The notes: generated by a model not told the origin, from the letters alone. A stretch of 64,000 bases of DNA from Enterobacter sp. RHBSTW-00175 (GCF_013927005.1 NZ_CP055930.1:3348001-3412000); one strand, 5' to 3'; shown: positions 30,863-41,152, counted from the stretch's first letter. Numbers and translations are program-made.

Positions 30863-31257
30863 TAGACTGGCCCCATGAATCACCAGACACTTCGACCCAC
30901 TTTAAATTAATGACTAGTCGGGAGATAAGCATGATCGAAGAGTTGCTGGGACCAGAGCGCCACAGGCGCCGTTGTCCACAGGAAAAGATTGCCATCGTTC
31001 AGGAAACGCATCGCCTAGCATGACCATTTCCCATGTTGCACGGCTTCATAGTGTGAATGCAAACCAGATCTTCGCCTGGCGAAAGCAGTACAAGGAAGGT
31101 AGTCTCACCGCGATCATGGCTGGCGAAGATGTTGTTCCCGCCTCAGAACTTGCGGCGACGGTGAAACAAATCAAAGAGCTACAGCGCTTGCTGGGTAAAA
31201 AGACCATGGAGAATGCGCTGCTGAAGGAAGCCGTTGAGTATGGTCGGCAAAAATGAA
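30863..31257 (+). mobile_element. IS2-like element copy B, truncated
   Basis: The left terminal repeat TAGACTGGCCCCATGAATCA at 30863 is followed by orfA (start 30931). orfA frameshifts near 31015 and breaks off at EYGRQK, before the orfA end expected from IS2; orfB is missing. Same orientation as copy A at 25669, so the pair brackets glgBC. Confidence 0.8.
30931..31256 (+). pseudogene. IS2-like OrfA remnant, frameshifted
   Basis: [20 protein letters not shown]... stops after HRLA. The body [20 protein letters not shown]...[16 protein letters not shown] continues in another frame from 31020. Confidence 0.75.
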
Positions 31258-31282
31258 CCACCCCGTGAATCCTGGAGAGATT

Positions 31283-31662
31283 TCAGGCTGACAACTTTTC
31301 CTGAAGAACCAGCAGCGCTGCCATTTGCGCCAGTGCTTTATCTTTCCGGCGTAACTCTTTTTCAAGCGCCCGGATGCGGCTTTTCTCTGTGCGGGTCGCT
31401 CGTTGCTCGTCGACCAACTGGCGATGCTTCGGCTGGTTGGCGATCAGACAGTTTGGCTTCCATTCAGCGACATGTTCAGGATAAAGGCCATTTTTACGGC
31501 AGTATTCAGACAGCTCATGCTTAGAAAGTGCAGCTGTTTCAAGCAGAATAGTAAAAATTTGCTCTGCCTATTGTTCCACACCGGGTTTCACTTTTCGGAT
31601 GATCAAGCCCTCAAGTTCCAGTTGTTTTCGCCAGCCATGTACCGTGGCAGTTCCAACGGCAT
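31283..31662 (-). pseudogene. IS3-family OrfA remnant of another type
   Basis: On the minus strand, directly after yhhJ, a frame with one internal TAG reads VHGWRKQLELEGLIIRKVKP, then LLETAALSKHELSEYCRKNG and ALEKELRRKDKALAQMAALL, ending LSA-stop at 31283. This helix-turn-helix plus coiled-coil pattern belongs to IS3-family OrfA proteins other than IS2. The partner OrfB and both ends are missing. Confidence 0.65.
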
Positions 31663-31665
31663 CGT

Positions 31666-32790
31666 TCAAGCCATCTCTCCAATCGTCTTACGAAAACGTA
31701 GCAGTGCAATCGTAAAAAATACGCCACCGATAGCCAGCAGCGTCAGAAACTGCGGCCAGACAATCGCAAAATCTGCGCCTCGATATAGAATTGCCTGCGC
31801 CAGGCTGACGAAATGAGTTGTCGGCATGGTGAGCATGATGTCCTGCACCGCCTGCGGCATACTTTCTCGTGGCGTTGATCCCCCGGATAGCATCTGAAGT
31901 GGTAGCAGCACTAGAATCATCAACAGCCCTAACTGCGGCATCGAGCGGGCCACGGTTCCCATAAATATTCCAATTGAGGTAGTAGCAAACAGGCTCAGGG
32001 CTACTCCAAGCATAAACAGCGGTATAGAGCCTTCAATCGGCACCTGCAACACTCCCTGGACCATCAATATAAGCGATAATCCAGAAACGACCAGCACCAC
32101 CAAACCCATTGACCAGATCTTTGCCATCATAATTTCAAACGGCGTCACCGGCATCACCAGCAGGTGCTCCACGGTTCCATGCTCTCGTTCACGTATCAAC
32201 GCCGAACCGGTAAGCACGATGGCCAGCATAGTAATATTGTTGATAATCGCCATTACGGCCCCGAAACGTTCCTGTTCCAGATTCGGGTTAAAACGCATCC
32301 TGACGGCTAGCTCGACTGGCAACGAGCTGTTATCCCGATAGCGGGCGACAAAGCTATTTACCTCACCAGTGACGATATTCTGGATATAGCTATTGCCGGT
32401 AAACGCCTGGCTCATTCGCGTCGCATCAACGTTTACCTGCAGCTCCGGCTGGCGTCCGGCTAAAACATCACGCTGGAAGTTAGGGGGAATATTGATCGCG
32501 AATGTATATCGCCCGGCATCCAGCCCTGCGTCCATTTCATCAGCGGTAATCAGCTCAGGGGGTAAAAACCAGGGGCGATAAAAACCGTTGATAATGCGCG
32601 ATGAGAGCTGCGATTTATCCATATCCGCAATAGCGATAGGGGCTAAATGTAACGACCCCGGCATAACGGTAGCGGAGGAGTAAACCGAGACGGTAAAGGC
32701 GAAGACAATTAATGTCAGCATCGCCTTATCGCCAAGCAGGCTGCGTAGCTCTTTCATGCCTAAATTATAAATATTGCGTAATCCGCGCAT
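31666..32790 (-). CDS. yhhJ: ABC-2 type permease YhhJ
   Basis: 374 residues: an N-terminal membrane anchor, a large periplasmic domain (about 50-170) and five C-terminal membrane spans. It has the ABC-2 exporter signature GTVEHLLVMPVTPFEIMMAK. The start at 32790 shares one base with the rbbA stop (TAATG), giving coupling; the in-frame ATG at 32874 lies deep inside rbbA. Together with YhiI and RbbA it reproduces the E. coli yhiI-rbbA-yhhJ cluster, a drug/hydrophobic-compound or ribosome-linked exporter of poorly defined role. Confidence 0.93.
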   Translation of the reverse strand: MRGLRNIYNLGMKELRSLLGDKAMLTLIVFAFTVSVYSSATVMPGSLHLAPIAIADMDKSQLSSRIINGFYRPWFLPPELITADEMDAGLDAGRYTFAINIPPNFQRDVLAGRQPELQVNVDATRMSQAFTGNSYIQNIVTGEVNSFVARYRDNSSLPVELAVRMRFNPNLEQERFGAVMAIINNITMLAIVLTGSALIREREHGTVEHLLVMPVTPFEIMMAKIWSMGLVVLVVSGLSLILMVQGVLQVPIEGSIPLFMLGVALSLFATTSIGIFMGTVARSMPQLGLLMILVLLPLQMLSGGSTPRESMPQAVQDIMLTMPTTHFVSLAQAILYRGADFAIVWPQFLTLLAIGGVFFTIALLRFRKTIGEMA

Positions 32791-35519
32791 TATCCCTCCT
32801 GTTTTTTCAGCAGCCACACGCTCAGGCCCAGCACCAGCGGAACCGCAATAAGCAGTGGTATGAAGGATGCCCACAGGTCCGTCAGATTTAGCGCTTTGGA
32901 AAACGTTCCTCGCGCAATGGTCAGAAAGTGGCTGGTTGGATAAATCTGGCCAATCCAGCGGCCCGGCCCTTCCAGAGAAGCGACGGGATCGATCATCCCC
33001 GAGAACTGCGTCGCCGGGATAAGCGTAATAATCGCGGTACCGAAAATCGCCGCAATCTGGCTTTTCATAAAGGTTGAGATCAGTAGGCCAAGCCCGGTGG
33101 CAATCGTGACATAGAGCAGTGCGGCCAGCATAAGCGTCAGGAAGCTCCCTTTATGCGGTACGCCAAAGACAAACACCGACAGTGCACATAGTAGAAAGAA
33201 GTTAAACATCCCCAGCACGATATACGGCACCTGTTTGCCCAGAAGAAATTCACTGCGGGTGGTCGGCGTCACGTACAGATTGATGATCGAGCCCAGCTCT
33301 TTCTCACGCACTACGCTGAGCGCGCTGAGCATTGCCGGGATCATCATCAACAGCAGCGGAATAACTGCTGGAACAATCGCTGGCAGACTCTTCACGTCCG
33401 GGTTATAGCGATAGCGGGTTTCAATAGAAATCAGTGAGGTATCGCGATTGGGGCTGGCCTGGCGACCGGCCATCTCCTGAAGCCAGGCCAAATGCATCGC
33501 CTGCACGTAGCCGCGCACCGTTTCCGCCCGGTTTGGCATTGCGCCATCCACCCACACGCCGATTTGCGCTGGCGTTCCCCGAGCGATGTCGCGGCCAAAA
33601 TTAGGCGGAATTTCGATAGCCACCGCCAGCTCGCCGTTGCGCATCCGCCGGTCCAGTTCACTGTAGCTTTGCAGCGGCGGCTGTTCGATAAAATAGCGTG
33701 AACCGGCGATATTCTGCGACCAGCCCTGGCTGCTGACGGTTTGATCGCGGTCGAGTACCGCAAATCGCAGATCCTCGACGTCCATACTGATCCCATATCC
33801 CATGATAAACATCAGGATCACCGTGCCCAGCAATGCCAGAGTCGATCGTACCGGATCGCGACGTAGCTCCAGCGCTTCGCGACGGCTGTAGCTAAACAGG
33901 CGGCGCAAGCTAAACGCCTGACGCGGAGCAATGGTTTCGGTTTTGTGTTCAATCATGGGAATCGGCGCAGCCTCAGCAGCAGGCGGCTGTGCGGCATCTG
34001 CTGCCTCCTGTAGCCAGGCGATAAAGGCCTCTTCGAGGCTGGCCGACCCGCGCTGTTCGACCAGCGCCTGCGGCGTATCGCTGGCCAGCACTTTGCCAGC
34101 ATGCATCAGTGAAATGCGATCGCAGCGCTCGGCTTCATTCATAAAGTGGGTGGAGATAAAAATCGTCACCCGATCCTGGCGGGCCAGATTGACCATCAAT
34201 TGCCAGAACATGTCCCGGGCCACGGGATCGACGCCGGAGGTGGGTTCATCAAGAATTAACATTTCCGGACGGTGAATGACCGCGACCGCCAGCGATAGCC
34301 GCTGACGAATACCTAACGGCAGCGAGGCGGGCAGGGTGTCTTCAACCTCTTCCAGCATAAAGCGCTGACTCATCTCGGCGACCCGACCGGGGATCTCCGC
34401 ATCCGGAATATGGAACAGACGGGCATGTAGATCGAGGTTTTGCCTAACGGTCAGTTCACTGTAGAGGGAAAAGGCCTGCGACATATAGCCAACGCGGCGG
34501 CGGGTTTCAATATCCTTCGGGTCGACCGGTTGGCCAAATAGCCAGGCCTCGCCTTCGCTGGCCGGTAACAGCCCGGTCAGCATTTTCATGGTTGTTGATT
34601 TACCACAGCCGTTGGAGCCGAGGAAACCGAAGATTTCGCCACGGGCGATACGAAAGTTCACGTGATCAACGGCGACAAAATTGCCAAAGCGCATCGTCAG
34701 GCCGCGAGCTTCAATGGCGATTTCGCTCTCCTCTGCGTTGCGCGGTGGAATGATCACCTCTTTATGCGCCAGGCGCTGGGCTTCAGGAAGCAGGGCGATA
34801 AACGCCTGTTCCAGCGTCTGGCTCTTCGTTTGCGCCCTGAGTTCGTCTGCGCTGCCGGTCGCCAGTACTTCCCCCGCATTCATGGCGACCAGCCAGTCAA
34901 AACGTTCCGCTTCTTCCATATAGGCGGTGGCGACCAGCACGCTCATCTCCGGCTGGCGCTGACGAATGCTGTCGATCAGATCCCAAAACTGTGCCCGGGA
35001 GAGAGGATCAACGCCCGTGGTCGGTTCATCAAGGATTAACAGCTGCGGATCGTGAATGAGCGCGCAGCACAGGCCGAGCTTTTGCTTCATCCCGCCGGAA
35101 AGTTTCCCCGCCGGACGGTCGCGAAACGGCGCGAGTCCGGTGCTCTGGAGCAGCTCATTGATTCTGCTCTCACGCTCGGCCTTATCATGGCCGAACAGGC
35201 GGGCAAAGAAGTCGACGTTTTCATAGACCGACAGGGTATGGTAGAGGTTCTTCCCTAGCCCCTGAGGCATCCAGGCAATTTTCGGGCACACATCCTGGCG
35301 GTGGCGAACATCGCTCATGTCGCCGCCGAGCACGACCACATTGCCGTGCTCAATGACCCGTGCGCCGGAAATTAATGACAGCAGGCTGGACTTGCCGACG
35401 CCGTCTGGCCCGATCAGGCCCACCATACAGCGGGCGGGAATGCTCAGCGTAATGTCTTTTAGCGCGGTGGTTGCGCCAAAGTGCTGACTGACGTTCTCCA
35501 GGCGGGCGATCGTGTTCAT
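32790..35519 (-). CDS. rbbA: Ribosome-associated ATPase / ABC transporter fusion RbbA
   Basis: 909 residues: two ABC ATPase domains fused to an ABC-2 membrane domain. Walker A is GPDGVGKSS (37-45) in the first and GSNGCGKST in the second. The signatures are LSGGMKQKL and a degenerate LPLGIRQRL; the Walker B regions are [12 protein letters not shown] and [12 protein letters not shown]. The membrane half carries [21 protein letters not shown]. coli RbbA is 911 residues and has been reported to bind ribosomes. Its ATG overlaps the yhiI stop by 4 bp. Confidence 0.94.
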   Translation of the reverse strand: MNTIARLENVSQHFGATTALKDITLSIPARCMVGLIGPDGVGKSSLLSLISGARVIEHGNVVVLGGDMSDVRHRQDVCPKIAWMPQGLGKNLYHTLSVYENVDFFARLFGHDKAERESRINELLQSTGLAPFRDRPAGKLSGGMKQKLGLCCALIHDPQLLILDEPTTGVDPLSRAQFWDLIDSIRQRQPEMSVLVATAYMEEAERFDWLVAMNAGEVLATGSADELRAQTKSQTLEQAFIALLPEAQRLAHKEVIIPPRNAEESEIAIEARGLTMRFGNFVAVDHVNFRIARGEIFGFLGSNGCGKSTTMKMLTGLLPASEGEAWLFGQPVDPKDIETRRRVGYMSQAFSLYSELTVRQNLDLHARLFHIPDAEIPGRVAEMSQRFMLEEVEDTLPASLPLGIRQRLSLAVAVIHRPEMLILDEPTSGVDPVARDMFWQLMVNLARQDRVTIFISTHFMNEAERCDRISLMHAGKVLASDTPQALVEQRGSASLEEAFIAWLQEAADAAQPPAAEAAPIPMIEHKTETIAPRQAFSLRRLFSYSRREALELRRDPVRSTLALLGTVILMFIMGYGISMDVEDLRFAVLDRDQTVSSQGWSQNIAGSRYFIEQPPLQSYSELDRRMRNGELAVAIEIPPNFGRDIARGTPAQIGVWVDGAMPNRAETVRGYVQAMHLAWLQEMAGRQASPNRDTSLISIETRYRYNPDVKSLPAIVPAVIPLLLMMIPAMLSALSVVREKELGSIINLYVTPTTRSEFLLGKQVPYIVLGMFNFFLLCALSVFVFGVPHKGSFLTLMLAALLYVTIATGLGLLISTFMKSQIAAIFGTAIITLIPATQFSGMIDPVASLEGPGRWIGQIYPTSHFLTIARGTFSKALNLTDLWASFIPLLIAVPLVLGLSVWLLKKQEG

Positions 35520-36583
35520 TGTGGCAACCTCACCGTCAGCGCTTCAGGCCACGCCTGCTGGTTATCCAGACGCACCCAGGCCATACCTGGCAGGCCGGTT
35601 TTCACATACTCAAGGTGCTGTTCCAGCAGCTCCGGCGGAATGCGGGCTTTGACGCGGAACATCAGCTTCAGCCGTTCATCGCTGGTTTCCACCGTTTTGG
35701 GGGTAAACTGCGCCACGCTGGCGACAAAACTGATATTGGCAGGAATGGCCAGATTGGGTGCGGCATCAAGGATAATTCGCGCTTCGCTGCCCAGCGCCAG
35801 CAGGCCAGCTTGTTCAGTAGGCAGGAAGAAGGTCATGTAGACATCGGACAAGTCGACCATATTCAGCACCCGCCCGCCTGCCGCCAGCACTTCTCCCGGT
35901 TCAGCAACGCGATACTGAATACGACCATCGCGGGGCGCTTTCAGTTCGCTATCATCGATATCGGCGATAATCCGACGCTCCGTGGCCTGAGCTGCTTCAA
36001 CGCGGGTTTGTGCCTGAATAATGCTGGTTCTTGACGCCTCAATAGCCGCTCTGGCGGCAGAGACCTGGGCTTTTGCTGATTCCAGCACTGCTCTGGCGCT
36101 TTCCGCCGCCGCCAGGTCGTCATCAAGCTGCTGAGCGGAGACCGCGCCGCGCTGTGAGAGTGTGCTGGAACGGCCGTAGCGTTTGGCGGCGGAGTTTAAT
36201 TCAGCCTGCCGCTGCTTCACGACCGCCTCAGCGGCGCGCATTTCGCCTTGACGCTGATCGAGCAGCGCTTTCGCTGCGGCAATCGAACTTTCAGCTTCTT
36301 TAATTTGTGCGGCGGCTTCCAGCCGTTGTTCGTTGAGCACCCGGATATCCATGCGGGCTAAGACTTCACCCTGGCGGACAAACTGCCCTTCTTTGACCAG
36401 AATGGTATCGATACGTCCGGCGGTTTTGGTGGCGATATCGACCTCTGTGGCTTCAATTCTACCGTTGCTGCTGGCAAAGCCTGCCGGGAGTCCCGGTGGG
36501 CGCAGCATCCACCATGCGGCGGCGGCAATCACCACCAGTAAACCAATAACGTAGACTGCCCAACGCCGTTTGATTTTGTCCAT
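35516..36583 (-). CDS. yhiI: HlyD-family periplasmic adaptor YhiI
   Basis: 355 residues from 36583 ([14 protein letters not shown]), the E. coli YhiI length; an upstream ATG at 36604 would add seven residues. N-terminal membrane anchor, lipoyl half-motifs ([33 protein letters not shown]) separated by a long coiled-coil hairpin rich in Ala/Gln (about 75-200), then beta-barrel and membrane-proximal domains. It would bridge YhhJ/RbbA to an outer-membrane channel. First gene of the three-gene operon. Confidence 0.94.
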   Translation of the reverse strand: MDKIKRRWAVYVIGLLVVIAAAAWWMLRPPGLPAGFASSNGRIEATEVDIATKTAGRIDTILVKEGQFVRQGEVLARMDIRVLNEQRLEAAAQIKEAESSIAAAKALLDQRQGEMRAAEAVVKQRQAELNSAAKRYGRSSTLSQRGAVSAQQLDDDLAAAESARAVLESAKAQVSAARAAIEASRTSIIQAQTRVEAAQATERRIIADIDDSELKAPRDGRIQYRVAEPGEVLAAGGRVLNMVDLSDVYMTFFLPTEQAGLLALGSEARIILDAAPNLAIPANISFVASVAQFTPKTVETSDERLKLMFRVKARIPPELLEQHLEYVKTGLPGMAWVRLDNQQAWPEALTVRLPQ

Positions 36584-36963
36584 ACGCGACTCGCTTTGTT
36601 CCATTTGCTGAGTGGTGCGCGTTTCTCCTCCGCATAGCGAAGTATCGTCTCTCCAGGAAAGGAAGGTATGGGGGATAAGGCCAACCGGCGCATGACGCCT
36701 TCAGCGCTGCTAACCGGTCAGAAAGAGGTGCGATTAATGTGGTCATCATCAGCAATCCTCGCCTTAAATGAAACACGCATATTTATTGCTACTGTCAATG
36801 CAATACTAACACCCGCAACAAATATGTCCATATACAAAACATGGACTTGTCGTAGAGTTAACATAAAAAAACAGCTGAGGCACGGTGAGGCAATATTACC
36901 CATGATGCTTATTGGGTTTAATGCTCCGGGCCTTGCTCATACAATCTTCATCGTTTTTCATTA
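36584..36963. other. Upstream region of yhiI-rbbA-yhhJ
   Basis: 380 bp with no supported gene. It carries the inverted repeat GTCCAT-9 nt-ATGGAC (36826-36846), a plausible site for a TetR-type repressor, and ends at the left end of an IS5-family element. No regulator gene is present next to it. Confidence 0.4.
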
Positions 36964-37832
36964 AGAGCCTATCCCAGTCGGATTTTATTCCAGACAATGA
37001 CGCCGCAGGAAAAATATAGCATCGCTTCATAATTTTCGATTTTCTGTTCCCTGCGCGTCAGGACGCGGCGGTAGCAATTCATCCAGCAGTGTGTTCTCTC
37101 CACACCCCAGCGATGAGCCTTAAAATCTGTGTTTTTAATGGTTTCTGCTCCCTCTTTCCGTGACCGGATATGAGGTTCATAGCACCGGATTTTCAGATAC
37201 GCCTCCAGCTATCCGGCTTCATACCCCTTATCCATGCAAAGGCGGAGTCTTCTGCCGGGTCTGCCCGCCTGAAGAGCGTCGAGGGTATCTGCAACCAGCT
37301 TTATGTCGTGGGTATTTGCACCGGCGACAGCCAGTGCAAGCGGAAGCCCGTTCGCGTCAGTCATCAGGCTGCGTTTTACTCCCTGTTTACCGCGGTCTGT
37401 GGGGTTGCGGCCTGTTTTTTTGAACCAGCCAGTGGTGATTTGGTCATACATCCATCGAGCGACAGCCACGACCAGTCAATAGCATCCAGATGTTCACAGG
37501 CAAGCAGGCCGTTCTGCCAGAAGCGTTCAAATACTCCGGCATCCCGCCATTCCTGAAAGCGCCGGTGAGCGGAGTTGGACGAACAAATCCCTGTGGCATT
37601 CAGGGCATTCCACTGGCAATCTTTCTGAACATAAAGAAAATGGCATTCATGCCGCACGATTATCAACGCGCTTGCGATGCGTACACAGTGGGGGGTGAAT
37701 TTTGCGTTCCAAGATGAGTCGGGCCATTTTCTCCCAGAGTTCATCGCTGATCTGCCACTTGTTGCCCGCCATACTTTGATCTCAGAAATTTCCATCATTT
37801 ATTACCTGACAATCCCTTTTGGGATAGGCTCT
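36964..37832 (-). mobile_element. IS5-family (IS427-type) element, degenerate
   Basis: 869 bp bounded by AGAGCCTATCCC and GGGATAGGCTCT with TA at both flanks. The transposase reading frame on the minus strand is broken in several places (see the pseudogene), so the copy is dead unless supplied in trans. Confidence 0.85.
36969..37772 (-). pseudogene. IS5-family transposase, multiple lesions
   Basis: Starts MAGNKWQISDELWEKMARLI at 37772 and stops early (NRAA-TGA). It resumes in another frame (CQWNALNATGICSS ... HLDAIDWSWLSLDGCMTKSP), shifts again into KKTGRNPTDRGKQGVKRSLM, and carries an in-frame TAG after DKGYEAG before the DDE glutamate block (RWGVERTHCWMNCYRR). At least three inactivating lesions. 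Confidence 0.8.
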
Positions 37833-38074
37833 TAGCATCATTAACACTTTGTTAACTTGAGCTGGTTTAAGTTAATTTAAATTTGATAAAAAGATAAGGG
37901 TGCATGGCCTGTATGGACGCTAACCCGGTAACGTCTTTTGACGAATAATGCAGCAGTATTTTTTATGTTTTTTAACACATTGATTTAAAATAGGAATAAT
38001 ATTTGTAAGGAAGTTTGAGTTACTTATGGGTTACTTCTTGTGGGATTAAAAAACGTACAGAATGAAGGAGAGAT
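37833..38074. other. AT-rich spacer after the IS5-family element
   Basis: About 240 bp, very AT-rich, no gene or clear repeat seen. Confidence 0.5.
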
Positions 38075-38287
38075 TTAAAGTAACACTCGAACAAAACAAT
38101 GTCGAGTGTTAACGAGGCGTATACTTTCTCTGAAAAGCCTTGCTTGCCTGATATCTTTCGTGGCTATGGATTTCATGTTGTAGCGCTTACAGTTGAAGTA
38201 AGGCTTCATGTAGGACGGTATAACGATTCGCACCATGTAAACCCCGCAATGAGCGAGAAGCAGATATCTGTCGCGCTTGTAAGTCAT
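38075..38287 (-). pseudogene. N-terminal remnant of a second phage-type integrase
   Basis: On the minus strand, MTYKRDRYLLLAHCGVYMVR followed by IVIPSYMKPYF and IATKDIRQARLF matches the N-terminal arm-binding region found in many tyrosine integrases (pattern RYLxxRxGxYYVRIxIP...SLxTKDxxQAR). The similarity ends near codon 50 and the frame stops at 38075; core and catalytic domains are missing. Confidence 0.5.
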
Positions 38288-38382
38288 GTAAACCCCTAAT
38301 ATTTTGTCGGGACAGTTGACCATTGGCTGAAATCCGGTTGTTGCATATAGTGATTACCTGTCTGTTGATCATGAGATCGTTG

Positions 38383-38946
38383 ATGCCAAAGATAACCCAA
38401 AAACAAAAGGTAGAGTTGACCAGGTGGTTTAAACCTGGCAACTATCTGGCGCTGAAAGACCTGACCCTCCGGGAACTGTACTATGAGTTCGTTCTTCGGC
38501 GTGAAATGCACGAACGCTATCAGGAAGCGGCTGAGTCCCCGGATGCTGAGTGGCTGCTGCCAGATGTGAACAAGAGTCAGGAAAAGCTGATTTTTGGTGG
38601 TAACCCGATACTTATCAAAAATGTTGATTTCATTGAGTCAGAGGATTTGCTTGAGGATTTTCATGTAAAACCGCTTACAGTTAAGCGGGTAAATTTGTTG
38701 ATACGCAATATCAAAAAAGTGGCGGGTGTGCAATCCGACAAGCACAATACCCTGGCACCAGAACAAACAGACATGCTTGAAATGTCGTTTACCCGATTTA
38801 ACCTGGAAAGTTTAAAAAAAGGGGCTGAACAATCAGCCAACACAGGTCGTGAGATTAATCCTGCGCTTAAAAACATGTGGGAACGCCGGATAAAAAAGGC
38901 CAGGGAACAGATCTACCTGCAAATCGATTTAGGCTGTGTCCCTTAA
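38383..38946 (+). pseudogene. DUF6387-type protein truncated by an IS
   Basis: From MPKITQKQKVELTRWFKPGN the product resembles DUF6387 proteins, which often neighbour integrases and have no known function. An in-frame ATG 12 bp upstream (38371) and one at 38323 are alternatives. The last codons (GCVP-stop) come from the terminal repeat of the IS at 38932, so the native C-terminus is lost. Confidence 0.6.
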
Positions 38947-39458
38947 TTACGTAACCGTTGATAAAAGAGTCGGATGCAGCCCAGTTTCACCATTGCCAGA
39001 TAATTTCTCGCCGTTTTGTCGTAACGAGTAGCGATGCGACGATATTCTTTCAGGCGGCCAAAGCACCGTTCAACGACGTTACGATTTCGGTACGCATCAC
39101 GATCAAGCTTCGCACGTCCATCCGATGCCATTTTCTCATTTGATTTTCGGAGGATAACTGCCTTTATGCCGTTGTTTTTCAGCTCATTGCGTAATGCGTG
39201 TCCGGAGTACGCTTTGTCGGCCAGTACTGCATGACCACGGCGTTTCATGCTGCCGTTCTGACGCTGAACGCCAATACCGTCCAGAAGTCGTTGCGCGAAC
39301 AGGCTTTCATGAGCCTGCCCGGGGCTTAACACGATATTTAACGGGAGACCGCTTCCGTCTGTTGCCAGATGGATTTTGGTGCCGAAACCGCCGCGAGAGC
39401 GACCCAGCCCATTATCTCCGTCGATATCAGGATGCTTTTTTGAGCACCAGCGGCACAT
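38943..39458 (-). CDS. IS5-family transposase, OrfB part
   Basis: 171 residues holding the second half of the DDE catalytic domain: GGFGTKIHLATDGSGLPL, ADKAYSGHALRNEL and the C-terminal NVVERCFGRLKEYRRIATRYDK. It overlaps OrfA by 121 bp in a different frame; a fusion by frameshifting is expected. Confidence 0.85.
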   Translation of the reverse strand: MCRWCSKKHPDIDGDNGLGRSRGGFGTKIHLATDGSGLPLNIVLSPGQAHESLFAQRLLDGIGVQRQNGSMKRRGHAVLADKAYSGHALRNELKNNGIKAVILRKSNEKMASDGRAKLDRDAYRNRNVVERCFGRLKEYRRIATRYDKTARNYLAMVKLGCIRLFYQRLRN

Positions 39459-39787
39459 TTCAGCGCCCGGATATTACTGCCATCCAGCGCGGTGGCAGAC
39501 CAGTCAACAAAGCCGTTCGCATCAAGTAGTGAAAGTAACCTGTTGAAAATAATGTTAATCACGCCTGACTTTGACCACCGGTTAAAGCGGTTATAAACCG
39601 TTTTCCATGGCCCATATCGTTCGGGCAAATCACGCCATGGAGCACCGGAACACAACACCCAGAACATGCCATTAATAATTTTACGATGCTCAGCCCATGG
39701 GCGTCCGGCTGGTCGTGTAGCAGGTTCAGGAGGCAACAGGGGCTTGATGATGGTCCATGCTTCATCGGGAAGGTCGTAGCGAGCCAT
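39338..39787 (-). CDS. IS5-family transposase, OrfA part
   Basis: 149 residues: MARYDLPDEAWTIIKPLLPP... WVLCSGAPWRDLPERYGPWKTVYNRF... SATALDGSNIRA, the standard N-terminal domain and first catalytic Asp of IS427-type transposases. Confidence 0.85.
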   Translation of the reverse strand: MARYDLPDEAWTIIKPLLPPEPATRPAGRPWAEHRKIINGMFWVLCSGAPWRDLPERYGPWKTVYNRFNRWSKSGVINIIFNRLLSLLDANGFVDWSATALDGSNIRALKCAAGAQKSILISTEIMGWVALAAVSAPKSIWQQTEAVSR

Positions 39788-39859
39788 AGTTCAATATGTC
39801 GTGGAAACAGACAGTTACTATAGCTCAGATGATTAAGGGACACAGCCTAGTCTCAGCAT

Positions 39860-40072
39860 ATGCTAATCAATGGGGAGCAGGTCAGGATGGCAGTACCGTT
39901 GGCGAGTGCCGGTAACCTCCGCTGTCAGTTTGGTGTAGTGCCACTGACGGCAGCAACACTAGGGACAATTGCAGGTGACAACCCCGAACGCATGAAAAAC
40001 GAACCTGCATTAGCATCATTCTGTGGCGTTGAAGGTGCCTCTTTATCTAGGCGTGAAAACTTTGGGTGGTGA
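39860..40072 (+). pseudogene. IS110-family transposase fragment
   Basis: Within this frame, LTAATLGTIAGDNPERMKNE followed by PALASFCGVEGASLSRREN matches the Transposase_20 region of IS110 transposases (TAATLLxxAGDNPERLRSEAxFAALCGV). Both ends are missing. Confidence 0.6.
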
Positions 40073-40194
40073 TACCGAGACGTATTGCAACGTCGGAAAT
40101 AGAATGACCGCTATTAACAACCTGTCTGACTGCTTCAACTTTAAACTATTCTGGATAACGCTTAATACTCACAGGTATTTATATTTGAGCCATC
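40040..40194 (-). pseudogene. IS3-family OrfA N-terminal fragment
   Basis: On the minus strand the sequence VSIKRYPE-stop-FKVEAVRQVVNSGHSISD followed by VAIRLGITTQSFHA matches the helix-turn-helix start of IS3-family OrfA proteins. In-frame stops make it dead, and it runs into the IS110 fragment. Confidence 0.6.
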
Positions 40195-40268
40195 TTGAAT
40201 GACACCTCAGATGTATGTTAAACCTATTGTGATTAAGTGTTGGGCTGCTTAGTGGGCATCAAAGGAAT

Positions 40269-40430
40269 TTAGTGAGATTCTCCTATTATCCGATAACAAA
40301 ATGGGCAGGGCTTAGCCCCACAATACTGACGTTTGCATTGGTTACAGATACAACGGGACCGTTTGTTTGCGGTAGTATCTTGAGTGGAGTGAGTCCGTCG
40401 GTTAGTGTAGTCAATACGTTTTGCATGCAT
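40269..40430 (-). CDS. Cys-rich microprotein coupled to an AlpA-type gene
   Basis: 53 residues (MHAKRIDYTNRRTHSTQDTT ...) ending in a cluster CICNQCKRQYCGAKPCPFC, five or six cysteines spaced as CxC-x2-C and CxxC, fitting a small zinc finger. The ATG is 2 bp beyond the AlpA-like stop and is preceded by AGAGGAAACTAACC, a good ribosome binding site. Coupling and motif argue for a real gene; function unknown. Confidence 0.55.
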   Translation of the reverse strand: MHAKRIDYTNRRTHSTQDTTANKRSRCICNQCKRQYCGAKPCPFCYRIIGESH

Positions 40431-40432
40431 GG

Positions 40433-40684
40433 TTAGTTTCCTCTTGATTTTTCCATACGCTGTTTTAACCACGACTTTACTTCGCTTTCAGTCCAGCGAG
40501 AGCTGCTGCCCAATTTAATCGGCTTCGGGAATTCACCGTCCTTGATGAGTTTATAAAACCATTTGTCTGTTAATCCAGTGTAAGCAGTAATAAAGGTCAT
40601 ATTAACGAGGCGATCTTTTGTGAGGTCTGTATCTGACATGTGATTATTATTTTTATGATTAAATACTGATGCATGTTCTTTCAT
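40433..40684 (-). CDS. AlpA-family regulator
   Basis: 83 residues. A MerR-like helix-turn-helix of AlpA type: DRLVNMTFITAYTGLTDKWFYKLIKDGEFPKPIKLGSSSRWTESEVKSWL. AlpA of CP4-57 activates island excision. AAAGAGAGTTAATA precedes the ATG at 40684; an internal start at 40639 is possible. It is followed by the Cys-rich microprotein. Confidence 0.8.
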   Translation of the reverse strand: MKEHASVFNHKNNNHMSDTDLTKDRLVNMTFITAYTGLTDKWFYKLIKDGEFPKPIKLGSSSRWTESEVKSWLKQRMEKSRGN

Positions 40685-40942
40685 TATTAACTCTCTTTCG
40701 GTAAATATACAATATCTGGATTTGTTTGAAGCTTAGACTGATTTTTTTCTAAACTTTACCTTTAAAATATAACTGTGCGAAGAAAAATAATATTCGGATA
40801 TTATAAATCTCATCATTCATGATGGATTATGAATTAACAGTTATTTTTGTATCTAGCCTTAATCTACCCATATGCTGACGTGAGTTGCTCTGACAACAGC
40901 AATAAAAATTGAATAGATTGTGTAAGCATTACATCTACAATA

Positions 40943-41152
40943 TCAGATTGATATCGGGCGATTATTTAGCCAGTCGTCCAGTTCTGACTCCAGCCAGCCC
41001 ACTGATTTAGTGCCCAGCCGACGCTGGATTGGAAAAGTTGGATCATATCGCGGTGATTTTGGATTCAGCCAGTCGTATATGGTGGATCTTTTGATCCCGG
41101 CTTTCTCGACTACTTCAGGTAACCTTAAAATCTTCATATCTTGTGTAGACAT
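40943..41152 (-). CDS. Second AlpA-family regulator
   Basis: 69 residues: KILRLPEVVEKAGIKRSTIYDWLNPKSPRYDPTFPIQRRLGTKSVGWLESELDDWL, the AlpA/excisionase-like helix-turn-helix with wing. Its sequence differs clearly from the AlpA-like protein 260 bp away. Divergent from the gene at 41277 across 124 bp. Confidence 0.85.
   Translation of the reverse strand: MSTQDMKILRLPEVVEKAGIKRSTIYDWLNPKSPRYDPTFPIQRRLGTKSVGWLESELDDWLNNRPISI

Larger units (their letters stand above)
38932..39847 (-). mobile_element. IS5-family (IS427-type) element, apparently complete
   Basis: 916 bp bounded by GGCTGTGTCCCTTAATTA and TAATTAAGG-like/GGGACACAGCC repeats with TA duplicated at each side (38930-38931, 39848-39849). 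It encodes the transposase in two overlapping frames, as is usual for elements using programmed frameshifting. It interrupts the DUF6387 gene. Confidence 0.88.
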
